Shown here piece by piece: positions 44,672 through 52,410 of a stretch of 64,000 bases of DNA. Location of the stretch: assembly GCA_041394705.1 (NCBI GenBank), contig JAWKHS010000023.1, forward strand, positions 37,128 through 101,127, written 5' to 3'. Source of the DNA: Vicinamibacterales bacterium (GTDB lineage Bacteria; Acidobacteriota; Vicinamibacteria; Vicinamibacterales; UBA2999). The notes below the pieces were generated by a model. The model was not told where the DNA came from. It worked only from the letters and a program-made list of their open reading frames with translations, and did no database searches. The position numbers and the translations under genes were made by a program. How positions within the stretch are numbered: position 1 is the stretch's first letter; each line of letters begins with the position of its first letter.

Positions 44672-45078
44672 GCAGTCCGCAGCTCTCCGGAATCCGCGAG
44701 GGCGACTCGTCCGGCCAGCCGTTCATCGTCGGCACGGGCGGACGGATCCCGGAAGGACAGGCCGTGGAGATCACGCTGTCCAATGTCCCGGCGCACTCCA
44801 GCTGGCCGTTCTGGGTTGCCGTGGCGTCGACGGCGGTCGGCCTGATCTGGGTGGCGTCGTCGCTGCTCGCGCCGCCCCCGGACCGATCCGCCGAGCGGCG
44901 GGCGCTGCAGGCCGAGCGGGAGCGGCTGCTCGGCGCCATCGCCGCGCTCGACGCCGAGACGCGCGCGCGCGGCGTCGACGAGAAGCGTCAGGCCAAGCGC
45001 CAGCGGCTCCTGGCGGCCGCCGAGCAGGTCTACGCCCAGATCGACGAGCTGCCCGGCGAGTCGGGTAGCGGGGCGTGA
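44668..45078 (+). CDS. C-terminal part of the carboxypeptidase-regulatory-like protein (membrane helix and coiled coil)
   Basis: 136 residues if started at the ATG overlapping the previous stop (ATGA at 44668); the frame is open from 44608. It contains FIVGTGGRIPEGQAVEITLS, a beta segment that continues the preceding protein's domain, one membrane helix (WPFWVAVASTAVGLIWVASS), and a charged helix RRALQAERERLLGAIAALDA similar to the CcmI-type cytoplasmic helix. In relatives I would expect this to be the C-terminal half of a single membrane-anchored protein. Its end overlaps ccmA (GTGA). It may be expressed only if the two upstream indels are sequencing artefacts. Confidence 0.6.
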   Translation: MSSPQLSGIREGDSSGQPFIVGTGGRIPEGQAVEITLSNVPAHSSWPFWVAVASTAVGLIWVASSLLAPPPDRSAERRALQAERERLLGAIAALDAETRARGVDEKRQAKRQRLLAAAEQVYAQIDELPGESGSGA

Positions 45079-45779
45079 GCGACTTCGCGTCCGTGACCGT
45101 CGCCGGCGTCGGCCGCCACTACGGCCGCCGCCGCGCCCTGGCGGACGTCAGCTTCACCGCGCGTGGCGGCGACATCGTCGGCCTGCTGGGCCCCAACGGG
45201 GCGGGCAAGTCCACGCTGCTCTCGATCCTCGGCACCGTGCTGGCGGCCTCGACGGGACGCGTCGCCTACGGCGACCGCTCCAGCGCGGACGCGGGTGCGC
45301 GGCTTCGGGCCCGGATCGGCATGCTCGGCCACGACCTCTTCCTGTATCCCGAGCTGACGGCGCTCGAGAACCTGGTGTTCTTCGGCCGGCTGTACGGGCT
45401 GACCGAGGCCCGCGGGCGCGCGATGGCCGCGCTCGAGCGTGCCGGCCTCGGCCCGCGCGCGGACGATCTCGTGTCGTCGTTCTCGCGCGGGATGCGTCAG
45501 CGCGTCGCCCTGGAGCGGGCGCTCCTGCACGCGCCACGGCTGCTGCTCCTCGACGAGCCGTTCACGGGACTCGACCAGGCGTCGGCCACGGCCCTCGTCG
45601 AGCGCCTTCGCGAAGAGCAGGCGCGGGGCGTGGTCACCGTGCTGGCCACGCACGACCTGGACATCGTCGACGGCCTGCTGACCGAGGTGGTCATCCTCCA
45701 GAACGGGCGGCAGGTGCCGGTCCCCGGCGCCGGCGGGACGCTCCGCGAGCGCTACCAGCAGGCGGTGCAGGTTCGATGA
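45075..45779 (+). CDS. ccmA: Heme exporter ATPase CcmA
   Basis: 234 residues, an ABC-type ATPase: Walker A GPNGAGKST at residues 39-47, Q-loop replaced by MLGHDLFLYPELTALENL, signature SFSRGMRQRVALERAL (LSGGQ variant typical of CcmA), Walker B RLLLLDEPFTGLD and the switch His in VLATHDLDI. With CcmB it drives release of heme-loaded CcmE from CcmC. It starts at GTG in a GTGA overlap and its stop overlaps ccmB. Confidence 0.9.
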   Translation: MSDFASVTVAGVGRHYGRRRALADVSFTARGGDIVGLLGPNGAGKSTLLSILGTVLAASTGRVAYGDRSSADAGARLRARIGMLGHDLFLYPELTALENLVFFGRLYGLTEARGRAMAALERAGLGPRADDLVSSFSRGMRQRVALERALLHAPRLLLLDEPFTGLDQASATALVERLREEQARGVVTVLATHDLDIVDGLLTEVVILQNGRQVPVPGAGGTLRERYQQAVQVR

Positions 45780-46459
45780 GGGCCTTCCTCCGCGTCGCCG
45801 CGCTCGTCGTCCGCAAGGACCTCACGGTCGAGGTGCGGAGCCTGGAGGTGGTATCGACCACGCTCTTCTTCGCCATCACCGTCATCCTGATCTTCGCGTT
45901 CGGGTTCGTGAAGGAGGGCGCGCCGGACGAAGGCGTCGCCGCCGCCATTCTCTGGATCACCGTGGCGTTCGCCGGTACGCTCGCCCTTGGTCGGACGTTC
46001 GAACGCGAGCGTCAGGCCGATACGCTGCGGGCGCTGCTCCTGGCGCCGGCCGACCGTCCGGCGCTCTACGCGGGCAAGCTCGCCGGCATGCTCCTGCTCA
46101 TGGCGCTGGTCGAACTGCTCCTGGTGCCGCTCGTCGGGCTGCTGTTCCAGGCGCCCATCCTGGCAGCGCCCCTCCATCTCGCCGGCCTCCTGGCGGCCGG
46201 CACCCTCGGCTTCGCCGCGATCGGCACGCTGTTCGCGGCCATGCTGGTCCGGGCCCGCAGCCGCGACGTCCTGCTGCCGGTGCTGTTGTATCCGATGACG
46301 GTTCCGGTCATGATTGCCGGTGTCCGGGGGTCGGCGGCGCTCTTCCTGGCGGAACCGGACATGGATCTGGCGCGGTTCTGGCTCGCGCTCCTCGTCTTCT
46401 TCGACGCGGTCTTCGTGACGCTGGCGCTCTGGACCTTCGAGCCCCTGATGACCGACTGA
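45776..46459 (+). CDS. ccmB: Heme exporter permease CcmB
   Basis: 227 residues with six membrane helices. N-terminal AALVVRKDLTVEVRSLEVVS and ILWITVAFAGTLALGRTFER are the CcmB hallmarks, followed by DTLRALLLAPADRPALYAGK and the conserved LLPVLLYPMTVPVMIAG. It forms the membrane part of the CcmAB transporter. The start overlaps the ccmA stop (ATGA). Confidence 0.92.
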   Translation: MRAFLRVAALVVRKDLTVEVRSLEVVSTTLFFAITVILIFAFGFVKEGAPDEGVAAAILWITVAFAGTLALGRTFERERQADTLRALLLAPADRPALYAGKLAGMLLLMALVELLLVPLVGLLFQAPILAAPLHLAGLLAAGTLGFAAIGTLFAAMLVRARSRDVLLPVLLYPMTVPVMIAGVRGSAALFLAEPDMDLARFWLALLVFFDAVFVTLALWTFEPLMTD

Positions 46460-46487
46460 GGACGGGCGAGCGACGGGAGGCGGTGAC

Positions 46488-47147
46488 GTGACGACGGCAG
46501 TCAAGGTGCAGCTGGCGGTGGCCGCGGCGATGTTCGCCGTGGCGCCCTGGGTGATCGACGCCGCGCCCTACGAGGCCACGATGGGCCTCGTCTACAAGAT
46601 CTACTTCTTCCACATGCCGGCGGCCTGGATGTTCCTGCTGGCGGCCATCGTCTGCGGCGTGGCCAGCGGTCGCTTCCTCTTCACCAAGCGGCAGTCCTCC
46701 GACGCCACGGCCGTGGCGGCGGCGGAACTGGCGGTCGTGTTCGGGCTCCTCGCGCTCGTGACCGGCCCGCTGTGGGCGCGGAAGGCCTGGGGCGTGTGGT
46801 GGGTGTGGGACGCGCGCCTCACGTCGAGCCTGATGACGTTCCTCATCTTCGTCGCCTACCTCCTGCTGCGGCAGTTCGGCGGGCCCGGGTCGGACCGGCT
46901 GTCGGCGGGGCTGGCCCTGTTCGGGATGGCCAACGTCCCCTTCATCTACGTGTCGGTCAACTACTGGCGGACGCTCCATCCGAAGACGTCGGTCGTGCCG
47001 ACGCTGCCCGTGGAGATGGGCCGGCCGCTGTGGTTCTGCGTCACGGCGTTCCTGCTCCTGTTCCTGGCCCTCCTGTCCCTGCGCGCCCGGCTGGAACGGC
47101 AACGCGCGCGGATCGACGCCCTGTATCTGGAGTTCGACGAGGCATGA
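46488..47147 (+). CDS. ccmC: Heme-handling protein CcmC
   Basis: 219 residues with six membrane helices. The tryptophan-rich heme-binding motif AWGVWWVWDARLTSSLM lies near residues 101-117. The two periplasmic His ligands are expected in FFHMPAAWMFLL (near residue 41) and in VNYWRTLHPKTSVVP (near residue 165), and both are present. CcmC loads heme onto CcmE. GTG start preceded by GGGAGG. Its stop overlaps the following ccmD (ATGATG). Confidence 0.93.
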   Translation: MTTAVKVQLAVAAAMFAVAPWVIDAAPYEATMGLVYKIYFFHMPAAWMFLLAAIVCGVASGRFLFTKRQSSDATAVAAAELAVVFGLLALVTGPLWARKAWGVWWVWDARLTSSLMTFLIFVAYLLLRQFGGPGSDRLSAGLALFGMANVPFIYVSVNYWRTLHPKTSVVPTLPVEMGRPLWFCVTAFLLLFLALLSLRARLERQRARIDALYLEFDEA

Positions 47148-47404
47148 TGGTCTTCCTTCGCGTCCTGATGGTCGCCGGGGTGCTGCTGCTGCCGGCAGCG
47201 GCCGGCGCCCAGCCCCAGCCATCGCCCGACGAGTTCGTGCCGATCTCCCAGATCCCGCCCGAGGAGACCATTCCCGCGATCAACCTCGTGGCCGCCGCCT
47301 ACGGCTTCGTGTGGGTGGCCCTCGTCGGGTACGTCTGGTCCCTGGGCCGGCGGCTCGGCAAGGCCGAGGACGACCTGGCCCGCCTGGAACGCAAGGAACG
47401 CTGA
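47144..47404 (+). CDS. ccmD: CcmD family protein with signal-like extension
   Basis: 86 residues. The C-terminal half NLVAAAYGFVWVALVGYVWS followed by a charged tail with KAEDDLARLERK is the CcmD pattern (one membrane helix with Tyr, then a basic/acidic helix). CcmD aids release of holo-CcmE. The N-terminal 27 residues are a second hydrophobic segment ending GAQ that may be a cleavable signal. An ATG three bases later is equally possible. Confidence 0.82.
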   Translation: MMVFLRVLMVAGVLLLPAAAGAQPQPSPDEFVPISQIPPEETIPAINLVAAAYGFVWVALVGYVWSLGRRLGKAEDDLARLERKER

Positions 47405-47409
47405 CGACG

Positions 47410-47574
47410 ATGGACCTCGGGACGCCGACGGCCGGCCACTTCATCTACATTCCCGTGGTGCTGCTCATCGGTGTCGTGATCGGCTGGGTGCTGGGCTCCC
47501 GGGCGGCCGCCGACGCGATGGCGATGGAGCGCAAGAAACGCGAGGAGCGGGCTCGCCGGAGCGGCGGCGCCTAG
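47410..47574 (+). CDS. Small single-helix membrane protein at end of Ccm operon
   Basis: 54 residues: a short N-terminus MDLGTPTAGHFIYIP, one membrane helix (VVLLIGVVIGWVLGSRAA), and a strongly basic C-terminal helix KKREERARRSGGA. It is 5 bases after ccmD. The size and layout suggest a small Ccm accessory subunit; I do not recognise a named family. Confidence 0.6.
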   Translation: MDLGTPTAGHFIYIPVVLLIGVVIGWVLGSRAAADAMAMERKKREERARRSGGA

Positions 47575-47575
47575 G

Positions 47576-48316
47576 CTATCGGCCGATGGCCAGGCGCTGG
47601 GCCAGCGCCTCGGGCAGCCCGGCGGCCCGGATCTTGGCCTGCGCGCCCTCGACGCGATAGGGCGTGCGATAGATCTCGACGGCCGGCGCGTCCGCGTCGT
47701 ACACCGCGAATCCCGCCCGCGGATCGCCGTCCCGCGGCTGGCCCACCGAACCCGGGTTGATCAGGTAGTGTCCGGGGCCAATCGGCACCGTGAGCGGACG
47801 CCGCTGATCGGCGGTTTCGAGGGTGAGCGACTGATCCGCGAGCCGGTAGCCGACCTGGACGTGCGTGTGGCCGAAGAGGCACAGCCGCCGGCTGGCCGCC
47901 TGCATCGACCGGAGCACGTCGGTGTCGTCGAACACGTACATGTCCTCGTCGAACGGCGTGCCGTGGCAGATTTCCAGGAGCTCGTCGACCGTCACCGGAC
48001 CCGAGGGCAGTTCGGCCAGCCAGTCGCGGTTGTCGTCGCTCAGGGCCTCGTAGGTCCAGCGGATGGCGGCGCGGGCCACCGTGTTGAAGGCGTCCGACGG
48101 CTCCAGCCCGGCGCCGACCTTGTCGTGGTTGCCGCGGATGACGGCGAAGGGCGAGAGGTCGCGGATGCGGTCCACGACAGCGTTCGGGTCGGCCCCGTAG
48201 CCCACGAGGTCGCCCAGCACGAGCACGCGATCATGCGGGATGCTCCGGGCCAGATCGAGCACCTCCTCGAGCGCCTCGAGGTTCGCGTGGATGTCGCTCA
48301 GGACCAGGTACCGCAT
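47576..48316 (-). CDS. Calcineurin-like metallophosphoesterase (YfcE/MJ0936 type)
   Basis: 246 residues. All five metal-site blocks are visible: LSDIHAN (Asp8, His10), LGDLVGYGADP, IRGNHDKV, ICHGTP and LFGHTHVQVGY. Relatives are cyclic-nucleotide or general phosphodiesterases. It starts inside the aroK stop (ATGA) as third gene of the aroA-aroK unit, although a link to shikimate metabolism is not obvious. It converges on the Ccm operon with one base between stops. Confidence 0.88.
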   Translation of the reverse strand: MRYLVLSDIHANLEALEEVLDLARSIPHDRVLVLGDLVGYGADPNAVVDRIRDLSPFAVIRGNHDKVGAGLEPSDAFNTVARAAIRWTYEALSDDNRDWLAELPSGPVTVDELLEICHGTPFDEDMYVFDDTDVLRSMQAASRRLCLFGHTHVQVGYRLADQSLTLETADQRRPLTVPIGPGHYLINPGSVGQPRDGDPRAGFAVYDADAPAVEIYRTPYRVEGAQAKIRAAGLPEALAQRLAIGR

Positions 48317-48816
48317 CAGTGTTCCAGCCAGTCGGCGACGTGATCGACGATCTCGTCGACGCTCGATCGCGACACGTCGAAACGGGCGTGCGCCTGCGCG
48401 TAGGCCCCGCGGCGGTCATTATAAAGCCGTTCCATCTCGGCCCGGTTCGCGGCGAGCGGCCGTCGGCCGTCGGCCGGGACGCGCGCGGCGACGGTGGCGA
48501 ACGGCGCATCGAGCCAGGCGACCGCGCCGTCGCGGGCCATGAGCGCCCGGTTGGCGGGATCCACCGCCGTGCCCCCGCCCGTGGCGACCACCACGCCCCG
48601 GGCGGGCAGCAGATCGACCAGCGCCTGGCGCTCGAGCGTCCGGAAGTAGGCCTCGCCGGACTGCCGGAAAATCGTCGGGATGTCGCGGGCCTCGGCGCGC
48701 TCGATTCGCTCGTCGATGTCCTCGAAGCGCCAGTCGAGGCGGCGAGCCAGGGCACGGCCGACCGAGGTCTTGCCGGCGCCCATGAACCCGACGAGGTACA
48801 CCTTGTCGGCTTTCAT
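48316..48816 (-). CDS. aroK: Shikimate kinase
   Basis: 166 residues. Walker A GFMGAGKTSVGRALARRL (Lys16), shikimate-binding FEDIDERIERAEARDI with the DxD pattern, FRTLERQAL, and VVATGGGTAVDPANR. Phosphorylates shikimate in aromatic amino acid synthesis. It overlaps aroA upstream and the phosphoesterase downstream, each by 4 bases or less. Confidence 0.93.
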   Translation of the reverse strand: MKADKVYLVGFMGAGKTSVGRALARRLDWRFEDIDERIERAEARDIPTIFRQSGEAYFRTLERQALVDLLPARGVVVATGGGTAVDPANRALMARDGAVAWLDAPFATVAARVPADGRRPLAANRAEMERLYNDRRGAYAQAHARFDVSRSSVDEIVDHVADWLEH

Positions 48817-50120
48817 GCGCGCAGGCCGTCCAGCAGCTCGAAGAAGCCCGGAAACGATACGGCTGCCGACTCCGCGCCGTGGATCTCGGTGGGATGGGTC
48901 GCGCCCAGGGCCGCGACCGCGAAGGTCATCGCCAGACGGTGATCGTGGACGGCGTCCACGATGCCGCCCGTGAGCTGGCGCGAACCCCGCACGACGAACC
49001 CGTCGGGGAACTCGTCGGCGTCGGCGCCCATGGCGCGCAGGCCCGTCACGAGGGCGCTGATGCGGTCGCTTTCCTTGACCCTGAGCTCGGCGGCGCCGCT
49101 GACCGCGATGGACCCGCCGAAGGTGGCGAGCGCGGCCAGCGCCGGCAGTTCGTCGATGAGAAGGGGGACCTCGTCCGGCCGGACCACGAGGTCCAGGCGC
49201 CGTCCCGTCGTGATCCGGACGCTGCCCACGGGCTCGCCGTGCCGCTCGCCGGTGACTGCCGTGGTCACGTCGGCTCCCGCCCGGCGCAGGACGTCGAACA
49301 GGGCGGTGCGCGTGGGGTTCAGGCCGACGTCCTCGATCTCGATGGCCGATCCGTCCAGGCCCGCAGCGGCCACCGCCAGGAAGGCGGTCGACGACGGGTC
49401 GCCGGGCACGACGAGCGACAGGCCGCCCGTGAGCTGCGCACCTCCGCGCACGCCCACGCCGCCCAAAGCCGTCCGGACCACCGCGACGCCGAAGGCCGCG
49501 AGGGCGCGTTCGGTGTGGTCGCGCGTCGGGGCCGGTTCGCGGACGACGGTCGTGCCCTCCGCGCGCAGTCCGGCCAGGAGCACGGCGCTCTTCACCTGGG
49601 CGCTCGGCACCGCCGGCGCGTGCTCGATGGCGTGAAGGGCGCCGCCGGTCACCGTCAGCGGCGGGCGGCCGAGTGGCGCCGACTCGATGTGCGCGCCCAT
49701 GGCGGCCAGGGGCTCCATGACCCGGCGCATGGGCCGCGACGACAGCGACGGGTCGCCCACGAGGACGCTCGTGAAGGGCTGTCCGGCGAGCACGCCCGCG
49801 AGCAGGCGCATGGCGGTGCCGGAGTTGCCGCAGTCGAGGGGCGCGGCCGGCGCGGCGAAGCCGCCGGGGCGGCCCTGGATCTCGACGTGCTGCCAGCCGG
49901 CCGGCGATGGGCGCCTGGTCACGCCGACGCCCAGGGCCTCGAGGCAGTCGAGCGTGGACTGGCAGTCGGCGCCGGTCGAGTAGCGATCGATCGCGGTGGT
50001 GCCGGTCGCCATCGCGGCCAGCAGCGCGTAGCGGTGGGAAATGGACTTGTCGGGCGGGACCTGCAGGCGGCCGCGCACAGACCGCGCCGGTCGCATCACG
50101 GTGGCGCGGGACACGGACAT
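48813..50120 (-). CDS. aroA: 3-phosphoshikimate 1-carboxyvinyltransferase (EPSP synthase)
   Basis: 435 residues. VPPDKSISHRYALLAAMATG, DCGNSGTAMRLLAGVLAG (PEP-site loop), VPSAQVKSAVLLAGL, VPGDPSSTAFLAVAAA, VDELPALAALA-like LIDELPALAALATF, LRVKESDRI and VDAVHDHRLAMTFAVAA are all present, so the enzyme looks complete. It adds enolpyruvate to shikimate-3-phosphate directly after AroK's reaction. TATAGT (50134-50129, minus strand) ends 8 bases before the ATG. Confidence 0.95.
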   Translation of the reverse strand: MSVSRATVMRPARSVRGRLQVPPDKSISHRYALLAAMATGTTAIDRYSTGADCQSTLDCLEALGVGVTRRPSPAGWQHVEIQGRPGGFAAPAAPLDCGNSGTAMRLLAGVLAGQPFTSVLVGDPSLSSRPMRRVMEPLAAMGAHIESAPLGRPPLTVTGGALHAIEHAPAVPSAQVKSAVLLAGLRAEGTTVVREPAPTRDHTERALAAFGVAVVRTALGGVGVRGGAQLTGGLSLVVPGDPSSTAFLAVAAAGLDGSAIEIEDVGLNPTRTALFDVLRRAGADVTTAVTGERHGEPVGSVRITTGRRLDLVVRPDEVPLLIDELPALAALATFGGSIAVSGAAELRVKESDRISALVTGLRAMGADADEFPDGFVVRGSRQLTGGIVDAVHDHRLAMTFAVAALGATHPTEIHGAESAAVSFPGFFELLDGLRA

Positions 50121-50128
50121 GGCGCATC

Positions 50129-50134
50129 ACTATA
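50129..50134 (-). promoter_or_regulatory. Putative -10 box (TATAGT) of aroA-aroK unit
   Basis: On the minus strand TATAGT lies 8 bases before the aroA ATG, leaving no room for a Shine-Dalgarno sequence. Confidence 0.45.
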
Positions 50135-50175
50135 GCCATGGGCGGTCGCATGCGGCAATGCGCGGGCGGCGCGCG

Positions 50176-50181
50176 TATACT
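50176..50181 (+). promoter_or_regulatory. Putative -10 box (TATACT) of the RsbW-suhB unit
   Basis: TATACT in a GC-rich context, 7 bases before the ATG of a short upstream reading frame (50189) and 54 bases before the RsbW-like gene. No convincing -35 box. Confidence 0.45.
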
Positions 50182-50188
50182 ACGGGCG

Positions 50189-50239
50189 ATGCCGTCGATT
50201 CCGGCCCCGCCGGCCGCGGCCCGCCCCGGGGCCGCATGA
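50189..50239 (+). CDS. Possible 16-codon leader peptide overlapping the RsbW-like gene
   Basis: ATG at 50189 opens a 16-codon frame (MPSIPAPPAAARPGAA) whose TGA overlaps the ATG of the RsbW-like gene as ATGA. With the -10 box placed so that transcription starts at or beside this ATG, the transcript would be leaderless and translation of the downstream gene would depend on reinitiation. The Pro-rich peptide itself probably has no function. Inference only. Confidence 0.35.
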   Translation: MPSIPAPPAAARPGAA

Positions 50240-50691
50240 CGTTTGCTCCCCGCGCCGTCCGGCTGGACATCGGCAGTGCGTTCGACATGCTCGACTTCGT
50301 GGAGGTCGTCGGCGCCCACATGGGCCGGATGGTGGGGTTCGACGACGACACGCTGCACTGGGTCAGCATCGCGGTGCGCGAGTCGGTGGCCAACGCGATG
50401 AAGCACGGCAACAAGGGCGACGAGGAGAAGCGCGTCGAGGTGGAGTTCGTGGCCGCGCCACCCGATCACCCGTCCGAGCTGATCATCGTCGTGCGCGATC
50501 AGGGCGAAGGGTTCGACCCCGAGCAGGTGGCCGACCCGCTGGCGCCCGAGAACCTCTTGAAGTCCAGCGGGCGGGGCATCTTCCTCATCCGCAGCTTCAT
50601 GGACGAGGTGGACCTGCGGCGCGCGCCGGCCGGCGGCATGGAAGTGCGCATGGTGAAGCGCCGGCCCGCCGGCGCCGACACGGCATCGTGA
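50236..50691 (+). CDS. RsbW-like anti-sigma/serine kinase-type ATPase
   Basis: 151 residues with a GHKL ATPase domain (HATPase_c_2): N-box VSIAVRESVANAMKHGN, G1 box VRDQGEGFDPEQ, and G2-like SSGRGIFLIRSFMDEV. Such proteins bind sigma factors or phosphorylate STAS-domain antagonists in partner-switching. No STAS antagonist or sigma factor is adjacent, so the target is unknown. The N-terminal MTFAPRAVRLDIGSAFDML suits the family. Its stop overlaps the suhB-like GTG start. Confidence 0.82.
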   Translation: MTFAPRAVRLDIGSAFDMLDFVEVVGAHMGRMVGFDDDTLHWVSIAVRESVANAMKHGNKGDEEKRVEVEFVAAPPDHPSELIIVVRDQGEGFDPEQVADPLAPENLLKSSGRGIFLIRSFMDEVDLRRAPAGGMEVRMVKRRPAGADTAS

Positions 50692-51500
50692 CCGCTCCCG
50701 ATCCGCGATTCCTCGCCACGGCGATCGAGGTGGTCACGGCCGCCGGCGCCATCCAGCGCGCCCGCTTCGGCACGGGCGTCCGCGTCGACAAGAAGGGCGC
50801 CATCGACCTCGTGACCGAGGTGGACGTCGAGGTGGAGCGCGCGGCACGCGCCCTCCTGACGGCGCGCTTTCCCGACCACGACATCCTGGCCGAGGAGTTG
50901 GGGGGCGGGCGTTCGGGCGCGTCGCACCGGTGGGTGTTCGACCCGCTCGACGGCACCACGAACTTCGCGCACGGCGTGCCGATCTTCTGCGCGTCGCTCG
51001 CCCTGGAGATCGACGGCGAGGCCGTGGTGGGCGCCGTCTACGATCCGATCCGCCAGGAGCTCTTCACGGCCGAGCGCGGCGTCGGGGCCTGGCTGAACGG
51101 CGAGCCCATCCACGTCTCGGCCACGGCCACGCTCATCGACGCGCTGCTCGTCACCGGCTTTCCCTACGATGTCCACGAGACGCTGGCCGACGTGATGGCG
51201 ATGTTCGCGGCCTACGTCGGCCAGGCGCGGGCGATCCGCCGCCTGGGCTCGGCGGCGCTGGATCTCTGCTGGGTCGCGGCGGGACGAATGGACGGGTTCT
51301 GGGAGGAGCGGCTCCAGCCCTGGGACACGCGGGCCGGTGCCCTCATCGTCGAGCAGGCCGGCGGACGCGTCTCGGGGATGGACGGCCGGCCGTGGGATCC
51401 CGAGGGCGGGCACCTGCTGGCGTCGAACGGTCACCTGCACGAGCAGATGCTGACGGTCGGTGCCGCCGTCCGCGATCGTCGCCGAAACGAGACGGCCTGA
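50688..51500 (+). CDS. suhB: Inositol monophosphatase family protein (SuhB-like)
   Basis: 270 residues. Metal-site motifs LVTEVDVEVERAARA (Asp), ILAEELGGG (Glu), FDPLDGTTNFAHGVP near residue 85, and WDTRAGALIVEQAGG, where the usual WDxAAG is slightly altered to WDTRAG. SuhB-type enzymes hydrolyse inositol-1-phosphate and some also modulate transcription or rRNA synthesis. GTG start in a GTGA overlap with the RsbW-like gene. The substrate is not certain; histidinol-phosphatase-like members share these motifs. Confidence 0.85.
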   Translation: MTAPDPRFLATAIEVVTAAGAIQRARFGTGVRVDKKGAIDLVTEVDVEVERAARALLTARFPDHDILAEELGGGRSGASHRWVFDPLDGTTNFAHGVPIFCASLALEIDGEAVVGAVYDPIRQELFTAERGVGAWLNGEPIHVSATATLIDALLVTGFPYDVHETLADVMAMFAAYVGQARAIRRLGSAALDLCWVAAGRMDGFWEERLQPWDTRAGALIVEQAGGRVSGMDGRPWDPEGGHLLASNGHLHEQMLTVGAAVRDRRRNETA

Positions 51501-51628
51501 CCGGCCGATCGCCGTTCGTCCCGCGCCGCCGCCCTCGTTTCCGCCACGTTCGCTCCGCGGCCGATCTGGCATCGCCCGTGCTACTGCGGGGAGTACCCGC
51601 CCGAATGGGTGCTTCGAGGGAGTGACCG

Positions 51629-52321
51629 ATGCGTAGCCTACCTGCCGTCCTGATCGTCGTCTGCCTGGCGTCCGTCGCGGTCCCGACGCCGGCCCTGGCC
51701 CAGTCGGCCGTGGCCTTCACGTTCGGAGGATTCGTGCCGACGGGCGAGGACGCGCGCGTGGACGGAGACGTCCTCATCGCGAACCGCGAGATCCTCGACT
51801 TCGACATCACCGATTTCAACAGCGGCTCAGTCGGCGTCGAGTGGCTGGTGCCGATGGGCGACTTCTTCGAAGTCGGCGCCGGCGCGGCCTTCACGAGCCG
51901 CCGCGTGCCGACCGTCTACAACGGCTTCGTGAACCGGGACGGTTCCGAGATCGAGCAGGATCTGCGCCTCCGCGTCGTGCCCGTCACGCTCACCGCGCGC
52001 CTGCTCCCGTTCGGCCGGCACCGCGCGGTTCAGCCCTACGTCGGCGGCGGGGTCGCGTTCCTGCGCTACCGCTACAGCGAGGTCGGCGACTTCGTGGACT
52101 TCACCGATCGGAGCGTGTTCACCGACCGGTTCGTGGCGACGGGCACCGAAACCGGCGCGGTCGTGCTCGCCGGACTCCGGGTTCCGGTGAGTGACACGTG
52201 GTCCCTGGGCGGAGAGGTGCGCTACCAGAAGGCGGAGGCCGACCTCTCGGAGGACTTCCTGGGGCCCACGCTCGATCTCGGCGGGGTCCATTACCTGTTC
52301 ACGGTCCACGTCTCGTTCTGA
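51629..52321 (+). CDS. Small outer-membrane beta-barrel protein
   Basis: 230 residues. Signal peptide ending PALAQ, then alternating strands such as GSVGVEWLVPMGDFFEVGAG, PYVGGGVAFLRYRYSEVGDF and WSLGGEVRYQKAE, ending VHVSF with a terminal Phe. It resembles 8-stranded OmpA/OmpW-like barrels often called outer-membrane beta-barrel domain proteins. Shine-Dalgarno GAGGGAG precedes the ATG. Role unknown. Confidence 0.75.
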   Translation: MRSLPAVLIVVCLASVAVPTPALAQSAVAFTFGGFVPTGEDARVDGDVLIANREILDFDITDFNSGSVGVEWLVPMGDFFEVGAGAAFTSRRVPTVYNGFVNRDGSEIEQDLRLRVVPVTLTARLLPFGRHRAVQPYVGGGVAFLRYRYSEVGDFVDFTDRSVFTDRFVATGTETGAVVLAGLRVPVSDTWSLGGEVRYQKAEADLSEDFLGPTLDLGGVHYLFTVHVSF

Positions 52322-52352
52322 CGGGCCGGCCGCCGGGCCGGGATCGCCGGGG

Positions 52353-52358
52353 TATACT
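52353..52358 (+). promoter_or_regulatory. Putative -10 box (TATACT) of the glycan-gene unit
   Basis: TATACT, preceded by GGGG, 52 bases before the ATG at 52411. The three genes that follow are nearly contiguous and could share it. No -35 box is convincing. Confidence 0.4.
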
Positions 52359-52410
52359 CTGACGGATCGGCGGCCCCGTCTGGTCGGACGGGCCGCCGGC
52401 CGCCGCCACG

